DNA of 36,572 nt from an uncultured Chloroflexota bacterium (lineage in GTDB: Bacteria; Chloroflexota; Anaerolineae; Anaerolineales; Villigracilaceae): contig CAIWRB010000020.1 in assembly GCA_903914955.1 (NCBI GenBank), forward strand, positions 1-36,572, written 5' to 3'. The notes under the pieces are model-generated. The model was not told the DNA's origin and made no database searches. It saw only the letters and a program-made list of their open reading frames with translations. Below, one piece after another: positions 1-7,703 of this stretch (within the stretch, counting starts at the first letter, position 1; each line of letters starts with the position of its first letter). The position numbers were made by a program, and so were the translations under genes.

Positions 1-2
1 AG

Positions 3-18
3 GTATCCGTTCAGTTGG
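3..18 (+). repeat. Left terminal inverted repeat of the IS66-type element
   Basis: The 16 bases starting gtatccgttc are the exact reverse complement of positions 1601-1616. They define the left tip of the element. Confidence 0.9.
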
Positions 19-110
19 GTAAAAATATGTAATGACAAGTAAGGAAGGTATTGAAAAACAAGTGAATAAAGGCAATTGAAAACGAGAGGAAAAAAGCGTA
101 GACTGTAGAT

Positions 111-1577
111 ATGGACATATATTCTGGCATTCCAATTATTCAAGGAGAATGGAAGAGCACACCACTGTCTGTGCAGGCGGTGGTGCAAGCGCTTTTGCAA
201 GAGAACCAAGTGCTTAGGCAAGAGAACCAGGTCATGAAACAGGAATTGGTTCGCTTGCAGGTTGAAATGGAAAAGCTGAAAGAACAGGTCAATAAAAATT
301 CGCAAAACTCATCCAAGCCGCCTTCATCCGATATGTTCCAATCTGGAAAGTATGCCAAAAAAGAAGCGAGTGGTCAGAAGAAAGGTGGACAGCGAGGCCA
401 TAAAGGAAAAGGGCGAAAGCCGAAACCCATGGAAGAAGTTAGCAAAATAGTGGTTAGCAAGCCTACGGCGTGTTGCGAGTGTGGATCGTTGCTGATGGGT
501 GAAGATGAGCAGCCACAACGCCATCAAGTGACACACCTACCACGCATCGAACCAGAAATAGTGGAATATCAAAGGCACGCAGTGGATTGTCTGGTATGTG
601 GAGCGAGGAATCAAGCAGAATGGCCAGCAGACATGCCGAAGGGCAGCTTTTCAGAAGAGGTACAGGCGCTGACTGCATACCTGGGTGGACGCTTCGGGAT
701 TAGCAAGCGTGATATTGCAGAGATATCGGAAACAGTATTCCATATTGATATAAGTCTTGGAAGCATATCAGCCCAGGAACAGCGTGTAAGTCAGGCATTG
801 AAGAAACCCATGGATGAAGCCCTGGAATATGTAGATCGCCAAACCACAAAAAACATGGATGAGACCAGTTGGCATGAATTAATGAGATTATGCTGGCTGT
901 GGGTGTGCGTCACCCCCAAGGTAACGGTCTTCCAGATTTTCAAAACAAGGGGCGCCAGCGAAGCGAAAAAGTTTCTGGGCGAAAACTTCGTAGGAATACT
1001 GGGGTCGGATCGCTATAGCGCTTACAACTGGATCGATCCGAATAAGCGACAGGCCTGTTGGGCACATCTCAAACGCGACTTCCAAACTTTACTGGAACGC
1101 GGCGGAGAATCAGCCACAGTTGGACGTCTGCTGCTGGATCAAGTCAAGCTGTTCTTTGCTCTTTGGCACCATGTAAAATCAGGGACGCTCTCCCGTATTG
1201 ATTTTCAAACTGTTATGGTACCCATTCGCAGCGAAGTCAATCGCTTGTTACTTATGGGCATAGCCGTGCAGCATACCCAGACGCACAAGACCTGTCGTAA
1301 TATCCATAATCTGGAGCAGGCCCTCTGGACTTTTGTCGATTGCGAAGGTATTGAACCCACCAACAATGTTGCCGAACGTGCTTTACGGCGATGCGTGATT
1401 TGGCGTAGACGAAGTTTTGGTACTCAGAGCGAAGGCGGTAGTCGGTTTGTTGAGCGCATCACAACAACGGTCTCGACTTTGCGTCAACAAAAACGGGATG
1501 TCTTGGAGTTTCTGGTTATGGCCTGTCGTGCCAACTTGCAAGGACTAACAGCTCCTTCTTTATTACCTGCGACCTAA
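111..1577 (+). CDS. IS66-family transposase (TnpC type), 488 aa
   Basis: This is the DDE transposase of the surrounding element. Residues about 20-65 form a leucine/glutamine-rich coiled coil (repeated QEN and LRQ units), followed by the NSSKPPSSD segment typical of the family. A zinc-finger region with two CxxC-type pairs (CCEC near 122, then CLVC) sits around residues 120-165. The catalytic region shows the acidic residues expected of IS66: D in MDETSW, D in GSDRYSAYNW, and E in the EPTNNVAERALRR motif near the C-terminus. Length is normal for the family and the frame is uninterrupted, so the enzyme is probably active. It has no helper gene beside it. Family assignment is secure. Confidence 0.95.
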   Translation: MDIYSGIPIIQGEWKSTPLSVQAVVQALLQENQVLRQENQVMKQELVRLQVEMEKLKEQVNKNSQNSSKPPSSDMFQSGKYAKKEASGQKKGGQRGHKGKGRKPKPMEEVSKIVVSKPTACCECGSLLMGEDEQPQRHQVTHLPRIEPEIVEYQRHAVDCLVCGARNQAEWPADMPKGSFSEEVQALTAYLGGRFGISKRDIAEISETVFHIDISLGSISAQEQRVSQALKKPMDEALEYVDRQTTKNMDETSWHELMRLCWLWVCVTPKVTVFQIFKTRGASEAKKFLGENFVGILGSDRYSAYNWIDPNKRQACWAHLKRDFQTLLERGGESATVGRLLLDQVKLFFALWHHVKSGTLSRIDFQTVMVPIRSEVNRLLLMGIAVQHTQTHKTCRNIHNLEQALWTFVDCEGIEPTNNVAERALRRCVIWRRRSFGTQSEGGSRFVERITTTVSTLRQQKRDVLEFLVMACRANLQGLTAPSLLPAT

Positions 1578-1600
1578 CCCAAGATATTCATTCTTTTTCA

Positions 1601-1616
1601 CCAACTGAACGGATAC
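1601..1616 (-). repeat. Right terminal inverted repeat of the IS66-type element
   Basis: This is the exact reverse complement of positions 3-18. It lies 24 bases beyond the transposase stop codon. Confidence 0.9.
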
Positions 1617-1768
1617 ATGAAATCTTTGATTGACTTTTATCTCTAACCTGATTATTATTAAACCGTAAAAGCCCTGCGGCTTGTCCTGCCCCGCGAAAGG
1701 TCGCCAATTGTGGCGGCCCAGCCCCCGTCTGGAAGTGATGACGGATCGGCTAGCGGGGCGGGTTGCTT

Positions 1769-2392
1769 TTATTCGCGGTACTCGATCAACTCCACAAACT
1801 TACCCTGAATCTTTTCATACGCCTCTGATTCTCCGCGCGCATCGCGGCGAAAAACCGCGCCTGCCACCAAGTCGGCAATCTGGATCAGCGGCTCGCTTTT
1901 GGAACGCTTGGTCAACACGCGGTTGAAATGGCGCGGGATGTTGCGTTTTTTCATATAGCGGAGGAATTCAAGCGGCAGATTTGGCTCGCCGCCAAACTCA
2001 TCCAGGATCAACGTCGCGCCTTCCCGCATTTCGGCAGGAATGTGTTGCAGTAATTCCATCGCAAAAAACAAATAGAAATTCAAGCGCGGAATGTTTTCGT
2101 AGATCTTGGGCAGGGTGGTCTTATCCACAAGGATCGCCCACGCCGAAAAATCCGCCTTGCCCAGGCGCTGGAAAACTTTTTGACGAAGAGCAGTCGCCGC
2201 GCCCATCGAGTTGAAACCGAATTCATAGCCTGCTGGCAGACTGAACTCCTGTCGAACTTCATCCAGCAATTCACGCAGTTCCTGCGGCTTTTCTGTGGCG
2301 ATTACGGCAAATACAAAATAACGCGAAGCGCCCTTGCCAAAGTTAAAACTCACATCACCTGATTCATCGCCTGCAAAGGTAAACGTAATCAT
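1769..2392 (-). CDS. DUF3800 domain protein, 207 aa
   Basis: The protein opens with a beta-strand followed by DESGD (about residues 9-13), has a second acidic strand (LILDEFGG) and ends with IQIADLVAGAV. These three motifs mark the DUF3800 family, which has a predicted RNase H-like fold and an unproven role, often near mobile elements or defence genes. A start at 2410 is possible, but ATG at 2392 is preferred: it overlaps the TGA of the upstream gene by one base (TGATG) and has GGAG about eight bases upstream. The two genes are therefore very likely translationally coupled. The C-terminus is intact. Enzymatic activity is inference from the fold only. Confidence 0.8.
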   Translation of the reverse strand: MITFTFAGDESGDVSFNFGKGASRYFVFAVIATEKPQELRELLDEVRQEFSLPAGYEFGFNSMGAATALRQKVFQRLGKADFSAWAILVDKTTLPKIYENIPRLNFYLFFAMELLQHIPAEMREGATLILDEFGGEPNLPLEFLRYMKKRNIPRHFNRVLTKRSKSEPLIQIADLVAGAVFRRDARGESEAYEKIQGKFVELIEYRE

Positions 2393-3297
2393 CAATTCAA
2401 CTCCATCCACGCCTTCAGCACTGCGTTTTGACCGATTGGCGCTTGTCTCGGGCGCAGGTAATTTTTATTGATGAATTTCTCGATCTCCTTGCGAGCCTCG
2501 ACCAGCGTTTCTTTGGATGTAATACAACGCCGTACCGTCTCAGGCTCCGATTTGATCACCCTGTTGATCTGGTCGGTCTCTTCGATGATCTTTTGACTGT
2601 TGGCATCATACAGGAACCATTGCGCCGTGCCTGTTTCCAAACTCCACTCGCCGTTTCTGTCTGGACCCGGTATCTGATAACAAAAGAAAACGGCTTTTGC
2701 GCCACTGGAAGGATTTTCCTTTCCGCTAAATAAACGCAGAGGCATGTTTGCCAGTTTAGTTTCAAGGTCAGGATGCGCAATCAGCAGGTCACGATACACC
2801 AGGCGCATCTCCTCGGTCGGCGAGGTCTGTCCCTCATAAGCAAGATTGAATTCCCTTAAGGCTTGATAGTCATCTTTGGGTGTAAGTAATTGCGAACCTT
2901 GAATCAATTTACCAGCCGATGCGACAGATGTCTGAACCATCAATACCATGTTTTCCCCTGCTTTGGGGAAGAACTCCATTTGAAAATCGATCACATTGCG
3001 CCCATCTTCAAGTCGTTCCGTGCCCCACGTCATGTTTTTCAGAGTGCGCCCGCTCATGATCTTTTGTTCTGAAGGCAGGTCTGGACATGACAGCGATTCA
3101 CCACAGCAATTACATAGCAAGGGTAACTCATGTCCGTTCACAAAAATATAATAAAGCGTGCCATCACGCTGGATGACTTCGGTTATCTTTTGGTTTCCCA
3201 GGCAATGCTCCATATATTCCTTAAGACATTGCTGCTGTCCATTAATTTCCAGAATAGGAAAGCCATCCCGTTCACATGGAATAAATCTGATTTTCAT
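2392..3297 (-). CDS. Uncharacterised 301-aa protein coupled to the DUF3800 gene
   Basis: I do not recognise a named family. Visible are a Cys-rich element CNCCGESLSC (about residues 62-71, possibly a metal site), an Arg/Lys/Glu-rich C-terminal helix, and a closing sequence ending LKAWMELN. From memory only, the last hundred residues (FFCYQIPG...WFLYD...) resemble the C-terminal tail of some large SNF2-type helicases; this needs a profile search. The ATG at 3297 has AAGGA just upstream, with short spacing. A GTG at 3330 would overlap the TAG of the decayed helicase remnant by one base, suggesting this was once the second gene of a helicase operon. It overlaps the DUF3800 start. The frame is intact, but its ancestral promoter was probably lost when the upstream gene was truncated. 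Confidence 0.65.
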   Translation of the reverse strand: MKIRFIPCERDGFPILEINGQQQCLKEYMEHCLGNQKITEVIQRDGTLYYIFVNGHELPLLCNCCGESLSCPDLPSEQKIMSGRTLKNMTWGTERLEDGRNVIDFQMEFFPKAGENMVLMVQTSVASAGKLIQGSQLLTPKDDYQALREFNLAYEGQTSPTEEMRLVYRDLLIAHPDLETKLANMPLRLFSGKENPSSGAKAVFFCYQIPGPDRNGEWSLETGTAQWFLYDANSQKIIEETDQINRVIKSEPETVRRCITSKETLVEARKEIEKFINKNYLRPRQAPIGQNAVLKAWMELN

Positions 3298-3329
3298 GGA
3301 TCCTTTTCTCTGCGGCACATCATACCGCA

Positions 3330-3710
3330 CTATCCGTTCTTGACTAAATGCTGCTCCAGTGCTGTAAAGCGATTCGCCACCTTGTTATTGTGAACCGCCA
3401 TGCTGATCGCGCGCAGCACACATAACTTGCGGACACAAGGGATGGCAATGTAGAGCAGGTTGCGTTGCAGCATGGTGTAGTGCTGGGTCACGATCGGCAT
3501 CAACACCACAGGGAATTCTGATCCCTGCGCTTTGCGGATCGATAAGACAAGGCAAGATTTATCTGATTCGCGCCGATAAATTGGATGGGCTTGGCATCTT
3601 TACCCCGACCATCGATCTGGATGGCTACTTTGCGATCCCTTTCGGTGCCGACCCAGCCATGACCTACAGTTTGAATTCTTCAGGCATATTCAGAGGTACT
3701 ATCATTAACC
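3330..3710 (-). pseudogene. Remnant of a RecD2-like superfamily I helicase (3' end only)
   Basis: Translating the minus strand between the IS1182 element and the next gene gives the C-terminal end of a RecD2-type helicase. A SIRKAQGSEFPVV segment matches the conserved helicase motif around HKSQGSEFP. It is followed by MLQRNLLYIA and a final NKVANRFTALEQHL tail before a TAG at 3332-3330. The arginine motif usually written T(R/A)AKK is altered (PCVRK). The upstream part (RKVAIQIDGR...LALSY) is in another frame, so a frameshift lies near 3541. An in-frame TGA lies further upstream. The similarity ends at the inverted repeat of the IS element, and no 5' part exists on its other side. The gene is dead. 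Confidence 0.75.
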
Positions 3711-3748
3711 GTGTGCACGCAAAGGTTGATACTGTTGGCGAATTCAAA
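3711..3748 (+). repeat. Inverted repeat of the IS1182-type element, transposase 3' side
   Basis: All 38 bases match the reverse complement of 5483-5520. The repeat includes the last bases of the transposase gene (TAA at 3746-3744). Confidence 0.92.
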
Positions 3749-5438
3749 TTGCGCCCCAGGCTGGCGCCAGAAGGGACGGGGATGGGGCTAATCTTGCGAA
3801 TGCCGAAGTTCTCGTTTTTGCTCTGGGCTTATGTTGCCACCAGTCGAATAGTCGATGGAGGTTAATCGCGGTAGCTGTCGCGGTCATCTGCAAATTCGTT
3901 TTTGCTATTCCGATGTAACGCGCCCAACGAAGTTCATACCCGCGGACAGCTTGAGAGAAGGTTCCCTCGATACCAGAGCGTTGGGCGTACTTATTCCAAA
4001 AAGCTTGAGTACTCTGTTCCTTTCTGACTTGTTGCAGGGCGGCGTGTTGTTCCTGCGGCAAGAATGTGATTGTACGTGCACCACTTTTAGCCTGTGTACA
4101 TTGGGCATGGCAAGCACAGAGGCGGCAAACGGAGGACGAAAATCGTACCTGGATCGCTGGTTTTCGATTTTCCGAATGTCGCTCACACCATTGGGTCGAG
4201 GTCTGTCCCTTGGGACAAGTCACCACCTGTTTCTCCCAATCGATGTGAAAACTGGCCAAATCAAAACCCTCCGCTGCTTTACTTTGCCAGCTGACCTTCT
4301 CTCGTACCGGACTGCAAATCGTTACCCCAAAATCCCGTTGGGAGGAAACCAGCGACTCGGCATCCACATATCCAGCATCCAACAAGTGTTCGTTCGGCAA
4401 TAGATCCTTTTGCTCCATAGTGTGATGTATTTTTTCTAGGACAGCCATGTCGCTCTCGGTCGCCAGGGTCGTGATCACCTGGGTAATCAGGTGAACCTGA
4501 TCGACATCACTGGTCTCACTGAACTGGGTTTTATATCCCACCCAGCCCTTTTCGCGTTTGGCACTGTAGCGCACTTCCTCGTCATAGGGAGAATGCAAAC
4601 GCAGGGCTCCCAACGGTTGGTTGTCGTCGCCACGTAGATGTACCTGCGAACTCCCGTCTTCTTTGACTTCCGTCCAGTATTGCTGCACCCATATCCGTCG
4701 CAGAAACTCTACCCCCGACAGTTCCTGCAGTTGCTCTGCCTCAACCGCCGTGCGCACAGCTTCCAGCAGAAATGCACCATCTGCGCCTATCGTCTCCAAC
4801 AAGGCCTGCCGTTCTGCCTGTTCCTTCGGTAAACGCATCTGTTCGAATCGCCTTCCGTAGCGGGCAAACCATTCCGCTTTCGCAACCTCTTTGACCCACT
4901 CCGGCGCAAACTCGGATAACTCGTTCAAAGCCTGTCGCATCGTCTCTCCCACAATTTCAACCCGATTTAGTTGTCGCACGGCCCCCAAAATGTGGGTTGA
5001 ATCGGTGCGCTGTTGCCCACGAGCCTTCAGCAGCTTCAGTTCCTTGAGACGGCTCAGCAGTTTATCAAGCAGCATCTGTTCTTGTTGTCCAGCGACCAAT
5101 CGCTCTCGGAATTCACTCAACACCGAATAATCAAAACCGGCATCGTCCAGTTCCAAACCCAAAACATATTTCCAGTCGATCCGCGCACGCACGGCTTCCG
5201 CCGCCTGCCGGTCCGATAATCCTTCCGAGTATTGCATCACAGTGATCCATGCCAATCTGCCCGGCGATTCTGCTCTCTGGCCTCGACCGGGAAATAACTC
5301 TGCAAAGCTTGCATCCAGATAGATTTCACCCAGCTCATCTCGCATGCGTATGTACAAATTGCCTTTCGGAAACGATGCACGCGCTACACGCTGTGTATCT
5401 TCAGGAATCGGATAAGTGTTTTGTGGATCGAGGCTCAT
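3744..5438 (-). CDS. IS1182-family transposase, 564 aa
   Basis: The N-terminal InsH/DUF772-type region (about residues 45-120) includes the LFPGRGQRAESPGRLAWITVMQ and LSDRQAAEAVR segments. The DDE catalytic residues are visible: D in TDSTHIL (about 146), D in LDAGYVDAE, and E in RSGIEGTFSQAVR near the C-terminus. A four-Cys cluster (CRLCACHAQC) lies before the last acidic residue, as is common in the family. The frame is intact and the length normal, so it is probably functional. It is transcribed away from the radical-SAM operon. Confidence 0.95.
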   Translation of the reverse strand: MSLDPQNTYPIPEDTQRVARASFPKGNLYIRMRDELGEIYLDASFAELFPGRGQRAESPGRLAWITVMQYSEGLSDRQAAEAVRARIDWKYVLGLELDDAGFDYSVLSEFRERLVAGQQEQMLLDKLLSRLKELKLLKARGQQRTDSTHILGAVRQLNRVEIVGETMRQALNELSEFAPEWVKEVAKAEWFARYGRRFEQMRLPKEQAERQALLETIGADGAFLLEAVRTAVEAEQLQELSGVEFLRRIWVQQYWTEVKEDGSSQVHLRGDDNQPLGALRLHSPYDEEVRYSAKREKGWVGYKTQFSETSDVDQVHLITQVITTLATESDMAVLEKIHHTMEQKDLLPNEHLLDAGYVDAESLVSSQRDFGVTICSPVREKVSWQSKAAEGFDLASFHIDWEKQVVTCPKGQTSTQWCERHSENRKPAIQVRFSSSVCRLCACHAQCTQAKSGARTITFLPQEQHAALQQVRKEQSTQAFWNKYAQRSGIEGTFSQAVRGYELRWARYIGIAKTNLQMTATATAINLHRLFDWWQHKPRAKTRTSAFARLAPSPSLLAPAWGAI

Positions 5439-5482
5439 GTTTTACTCCTGCCATTCTCGGGGTTTACGAATTATCCCCCACT

Positions 5483-5520
5483 TTTGAATTCGCCAACAGT
5501 ATCAACCTTTGCGTGCACAC
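5483..5520 (-). repeat. Inverted repeat of the IS1182-type element, transposase 5' side
   Basis: This is the perfect 38-base partner of 3711-3748. It lies about 45 bases upstream of the transposase start and must contain or adjoin its promoter. Confidence 0.92.
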
Positions 5521-5612
5521 AATTGTAACTTCAGTCCTATCATTTTTCAGGGAATGTGGATATGATAAGTGCTATTAGTTTTTTGATGCAAGCAAAATAG
5601 TAAGGAGCAGGC

Positions 5613-6881
5613 ATGGAATCTTTATCACAAAAACCAACGACAGCCTGGGCAGAAGTGGATGAACAAGGACGCCTCATTATTCCGTCTGAAGTTGCCCGCC
5701 AATATGGGCTGAATCCCGGCTCAAAGGTTCGCCTCGACGAAGGTCATAACTTTGTCCGCATGCATCGCCCGGTGACGCATCTCACGAAAGTTTATATTGA
5801 GCCGACAGTTGACTGCAACCTTGATTGCATCACCTGCTTTCGCAATGCCTGGGATCAACCCATCGGTCGTATGACCGAAGAGACTTTTGAAAGCATCCTC
5901 AACGGCCTGAAAAAAATGGATCCCATTCCTAGTGTGTATTTCGGCGGGATCGGCGAACCGCTCTTTCATGTCAAAACCATTGAATGGATTCGGCGCGTCA
6001 AAGAACTTGGCGTGAAAGTTGAACTCATTACCAATGGAACCATTCTCACCGAGAAAAAATCCCGAGAGCTGATTGATGCTGGACTCGATGTGCTTTGGGT
6101 TTCGTTGGACGGCGCTACCCCCGAGGGTTTTAGTGATGTGCGCCTTGGAGCGGAGCTTCCGCTGATTCTTAAAAACCTGCGTCGCCTCTTCAAAATGCGA
6201 GGCGGGGGACACTTCCCCAAACCAGAGATCGGTGTCGCATTTGTTGCCATGAAGCGAAATATTAATGACTTGCCGAAGATCATCAAAATGGGACATACTT
6301 TTGGCGCAAAATATTATTCTGTCAGCAACGTACAGCCTGCCACAGCTGAAATGCAGGAGGATCGTCTTTACACGCGCACCATGCGGAATATTGCCTATCT
6401 TCCCTCTCCTATGCTCCCTAAGCTAAGCCTCCCCAAAATCGATTTCAACGAAGATACTCAGGCCGCGTTGACTGAGGCTTTTAATAGTGGATGTAATGTC
6501 AGTTTTGCCGGTAACAATTGGGGTGGAGCGAACGATGTGTGCAACTTTGTTGAAAGCGGCACACTCTCCATCGCGTGGACTGGAGAAGTCAGCCCGTGCT
6601 GGCCGCTCATGCACACTCATACGAGTTACCTGCATAACAAACCGAAGCTTTCAAAAAAACATGTCATCGGAAACGTCAGGGAAAAAACCGTCGAGCAATT
6701 GTGGCTTGATCCTGCTTATGTCAATTATCGTGAGCGGCTGCATAATTTTGTCTTCGCTCCGTGTACCTTCTGCGGCGGCTGTGACCTTTCCGAAACCAAC
6801 GAAGAAGATTGCTTTGGCAACTCTGATTTCCCTGTTTGCGGCGGATGCCTTTGGGCGCAGGGAATTATTCAATGTCCGTAG
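5613..6881 (+). CDS. AbrB-domain radical SAM/SPASM protein, tungsten-oxidoreductase maturase type, 422 aa
   Basis: The likely role is maturation of the tungsten aldehyde oxidoreductase encoded opposite. Residues about 11-50 form a SpoVT/AbrB-like swapped-hairpin domain (AEVDEQGRLIIPSEVARQYGL). The radical SAM core follows with CxxxCxxC at C68, C72 and C75 and the SAM-binding GGIGEP. A SPASM-type C-terminus carries C310, C329, C384, C387, C390 and further cysteines for auxiliary Fe-S clusters, ending in CGGCLWAQGIIQCP. This layout matches the W_rSAM_matur family known to sit beside AOR genes and MoaD proteins. The start has a good AAGGAG seven bases upstream. A TATGAT at 5561-5566 could be its -10 box, only 40 bases from the IS1182 end. 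Two moaD-like genes follow within the operon. The exact reaction is not established. Confidence 0.85.
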   Translation: MESLSQKPTTAWAEVDEQGRLIIPSEVARQYGLNPGSKVRLDEGHNFVRMHRPVTHLTKVYIEPTVDCNLDCITCFRNAWDQPIGRMTEETFESILNGLKKMDPIPSVYFGGIGEPLFHVKTIEWIRRVKELGVKVELITNGTILTEKKSRELIDAGLDVLWVSLDGATPEGFSDVRLGAELPLILKNLRRLFKMRGGGHFPKPEIGVAFVAMKRNINDLPKIIKMGHTFGAKYYSVSNVQPATAEMQEDRLYTRTMRNIAYLPSPMLPKLSLPKIDFNEDTQAALTEAFNSGCNVSFAGNNWGGANDVCNFVESGTLSIAWTGEVSPCWPLMHTHTSYLHNKPKLSKKHVIGNVREKTVEQLWLDPAYVNYRERLHNFVFAPCTFCGGCDLSETNEEDCFGNSDFPVCGGCLWAQGIIQCP

Positions 6882-6945
6882 ATCGTTTGGGAGCTCTGTA
6901 AAAACATTCTGCGTTTGGTATACTCACGTTTGGAGAGAGTGACAA

Positions 6946-7251
6946 ATGCAGTTTCGTTTCTATGCCAATATGCGGACAATCGTTGGGCAGAAAGCTTTTG
7001 AAGTTGTTGATGCCGACGGTGATAAGACTCTGCGTAATATCCTAAATATTCTCATCGGGAAATTCCCCGCAGTTCATCCTTATTTATTTAATTCGTCCCT
7101 TGATCTTTTGCCTGATGTGCCGATCTTTGTTAATGGACGCAACCCGCGTCTGGAGGAAATCGGTCTGGATATACCGCTTGGACCGGACGATATCATCAGT
7201 ATGTTTTCCCCGATCTCCAGTGGAAAGATAAATGTTGAAGTGCTGCGATAA
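6946..7251 (+). CDS. MoaD/ThiS-like ubiquitin-fold protein without a C-terminal di-glycine, 101 aa
   Basis: The protein begins MQFRFYANMRTIVG and contains VNGRNP and LGPDDIISMFSPIS, the usual MoaD order of strands and the D-D-I turn. MoaD proteins act as sulfur carriers through a terminal Gly-Gly. Here the place of GG reads SPISSGK and the chain runs on to INVEVLR, so thiocarboxylation in the ordinary way seems impossible without processing. It follows the radical SAM gene by 64 bases and precedes a second, canonical MoaD by 58 bases. GGAGAGAG upstream serves as ribosome site. It may be a structural or regulatory partner of the second MoaD or of AOR; that is inference. Confidence 0.8.
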   Translation: MQFRFYANMRTIVGQKAFEVVDADGDKTLRNILNILIGKFPAVHPYLFNSSLDLLPDVPIFVNGRNPRLEEIGLDIPLGPDDIISMFSPISSGKINVEVLR

Positions 7252-7309
7252 AAACCCAAGCGGACTCTGACGATTTCTTAAATCCTTTAGAGTCTTATGA
7301 GGAGCCAAT

Positions 7310-7588
7310 ATGAAAGTAAATTTCTTTGCAACTTTGCGTGATATTGCCGGCGGAAAAAATGTTGAGCTTGACCTGGAACATGGCATTACCGCCCAGGAAG
7401 CTCTGGATGCCATAATCGTAAGATTTCCCCTTATGAAAAAAGAATTGCTCAATGAAAATGGGGAAATGTTCGGGCATGTTCATTTTTTTATTAATGGGCG
7501 CGATGTTCAATTCACGGAAGATCAATTCCAAACGAAGATCATGCAGGACGATACAGTCAATGTATTCCCTGCAGTAGGTGGTGGGTAG
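7310..7588 (+). CDS. MoaD-like sulfur carrier protein ending in Gly-Gly-Gly, 92 aa
   Basis: This is a canonical MoaD/ThiS fold protein: MKVNFFATLRDIAGGK at the start, INGRDVQF in the middle, DDTVNVFPAVGGG at the end. The terminal glycines are those that are adenylated and thiocarboxylated to deliver sulfur to the pterin dithiolene of molybdenum or tungsten cofactors. It is the last gene of the radical SAM-moaD-moaD group. GAGGAG lies seven bases before the ATG. A strong terminator follows 20 bases after the stop. The neighbourhood suggests that it serves the tungstopterin of the AOR encoded opposite. No MoaE or MoeB gene is in the window. Confidence 0.88.
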   Translation: MKVNFFATLRDIAGGKNVELDLEHGITAQEALDAIIVRFPLMKKELLNENGEMFGHVHFFINGRDVQFTEDQFQTKIMQDDTVNVFPAVGGG

Positions 7589-7608
7589 AGTTGTTACGTC
7601 AGAGAATC

Positions 7609-7640
7609 AAAAGCAGGGCGACTCTTGTCGCCCTGCTTTT
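7609..7640. terminator. Bidirectional intrinsic terminator between moaD and AOR genes
   Basis: A 14-base perfect stem (7609-7622 with 7627-7640) with a four-base TCTT loop carries A-runs at one foot and T-runs at the other. It can end the plus-strand maturase operon and the minus-strand AOR transcript. Confidence 0.9.
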
Positions 7641-7703
7641 TCTACTGGGGAGATTCTGGTTTAGAAAACAGAATCAAATTTCAGTTAAGAGAGAAGCGGG
7701 AAA

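Larger units (their letters stand above)
3..1616 (+). mobile_element. IS66-family insertion sequence, single-ORF type, complete
   Basis: The element is bounded by 16-bp perfect terminal inverted repeats (3-18 and 1601-1616) and carries one intact transposase gene. The accessory tnpA and tnpB genes of classical IS66 are absent, so it resembles the transposase-only subgroup (ISBst12-like; this subgroup assignment is from memory). After the 16 matching bases both ends continue with an A-rich run, so the termini are slightly similar further in. Target duplication cannot be tested because only two bases lie outside the left end. The element is about 1.6 kb. Confidence 0.9.
3711..5520 (-). mobile_element. 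IS1182-family insertion sequence, complete
   Basis: A perfect 38-bp inverted repeat (3711-3748 and 5483-5520) encloses one intact transposase gene on the minus strand; its stop codon lies inside the left repeat. No clear flanking direct repeat is seen (left flank ttaacc, right flank aattgt). The insertion may therefore have been followed by a deletion that removed the 5' part of the helicase gene. The element is 1810 bp. The transposase family is clear from the protein. Confidence 0.92.

Noticed and set aside
1620-1768. Possible small gene or RNA between the IS66 element and the DUF3800 gene
   Set aside because: Only a short GC-rich stretch with a weak cgcca/tggcg hairpin is visible, with no start, ribosome site or convincing RNA fold.
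3581-3865. Plus-strand open frame crossing the IS1182 end (MDGLGIFTPTIDLDG...)
   Set aside because: It runs from the helicase remnant into the inverted repeat. The opposite strand explains both halves better.
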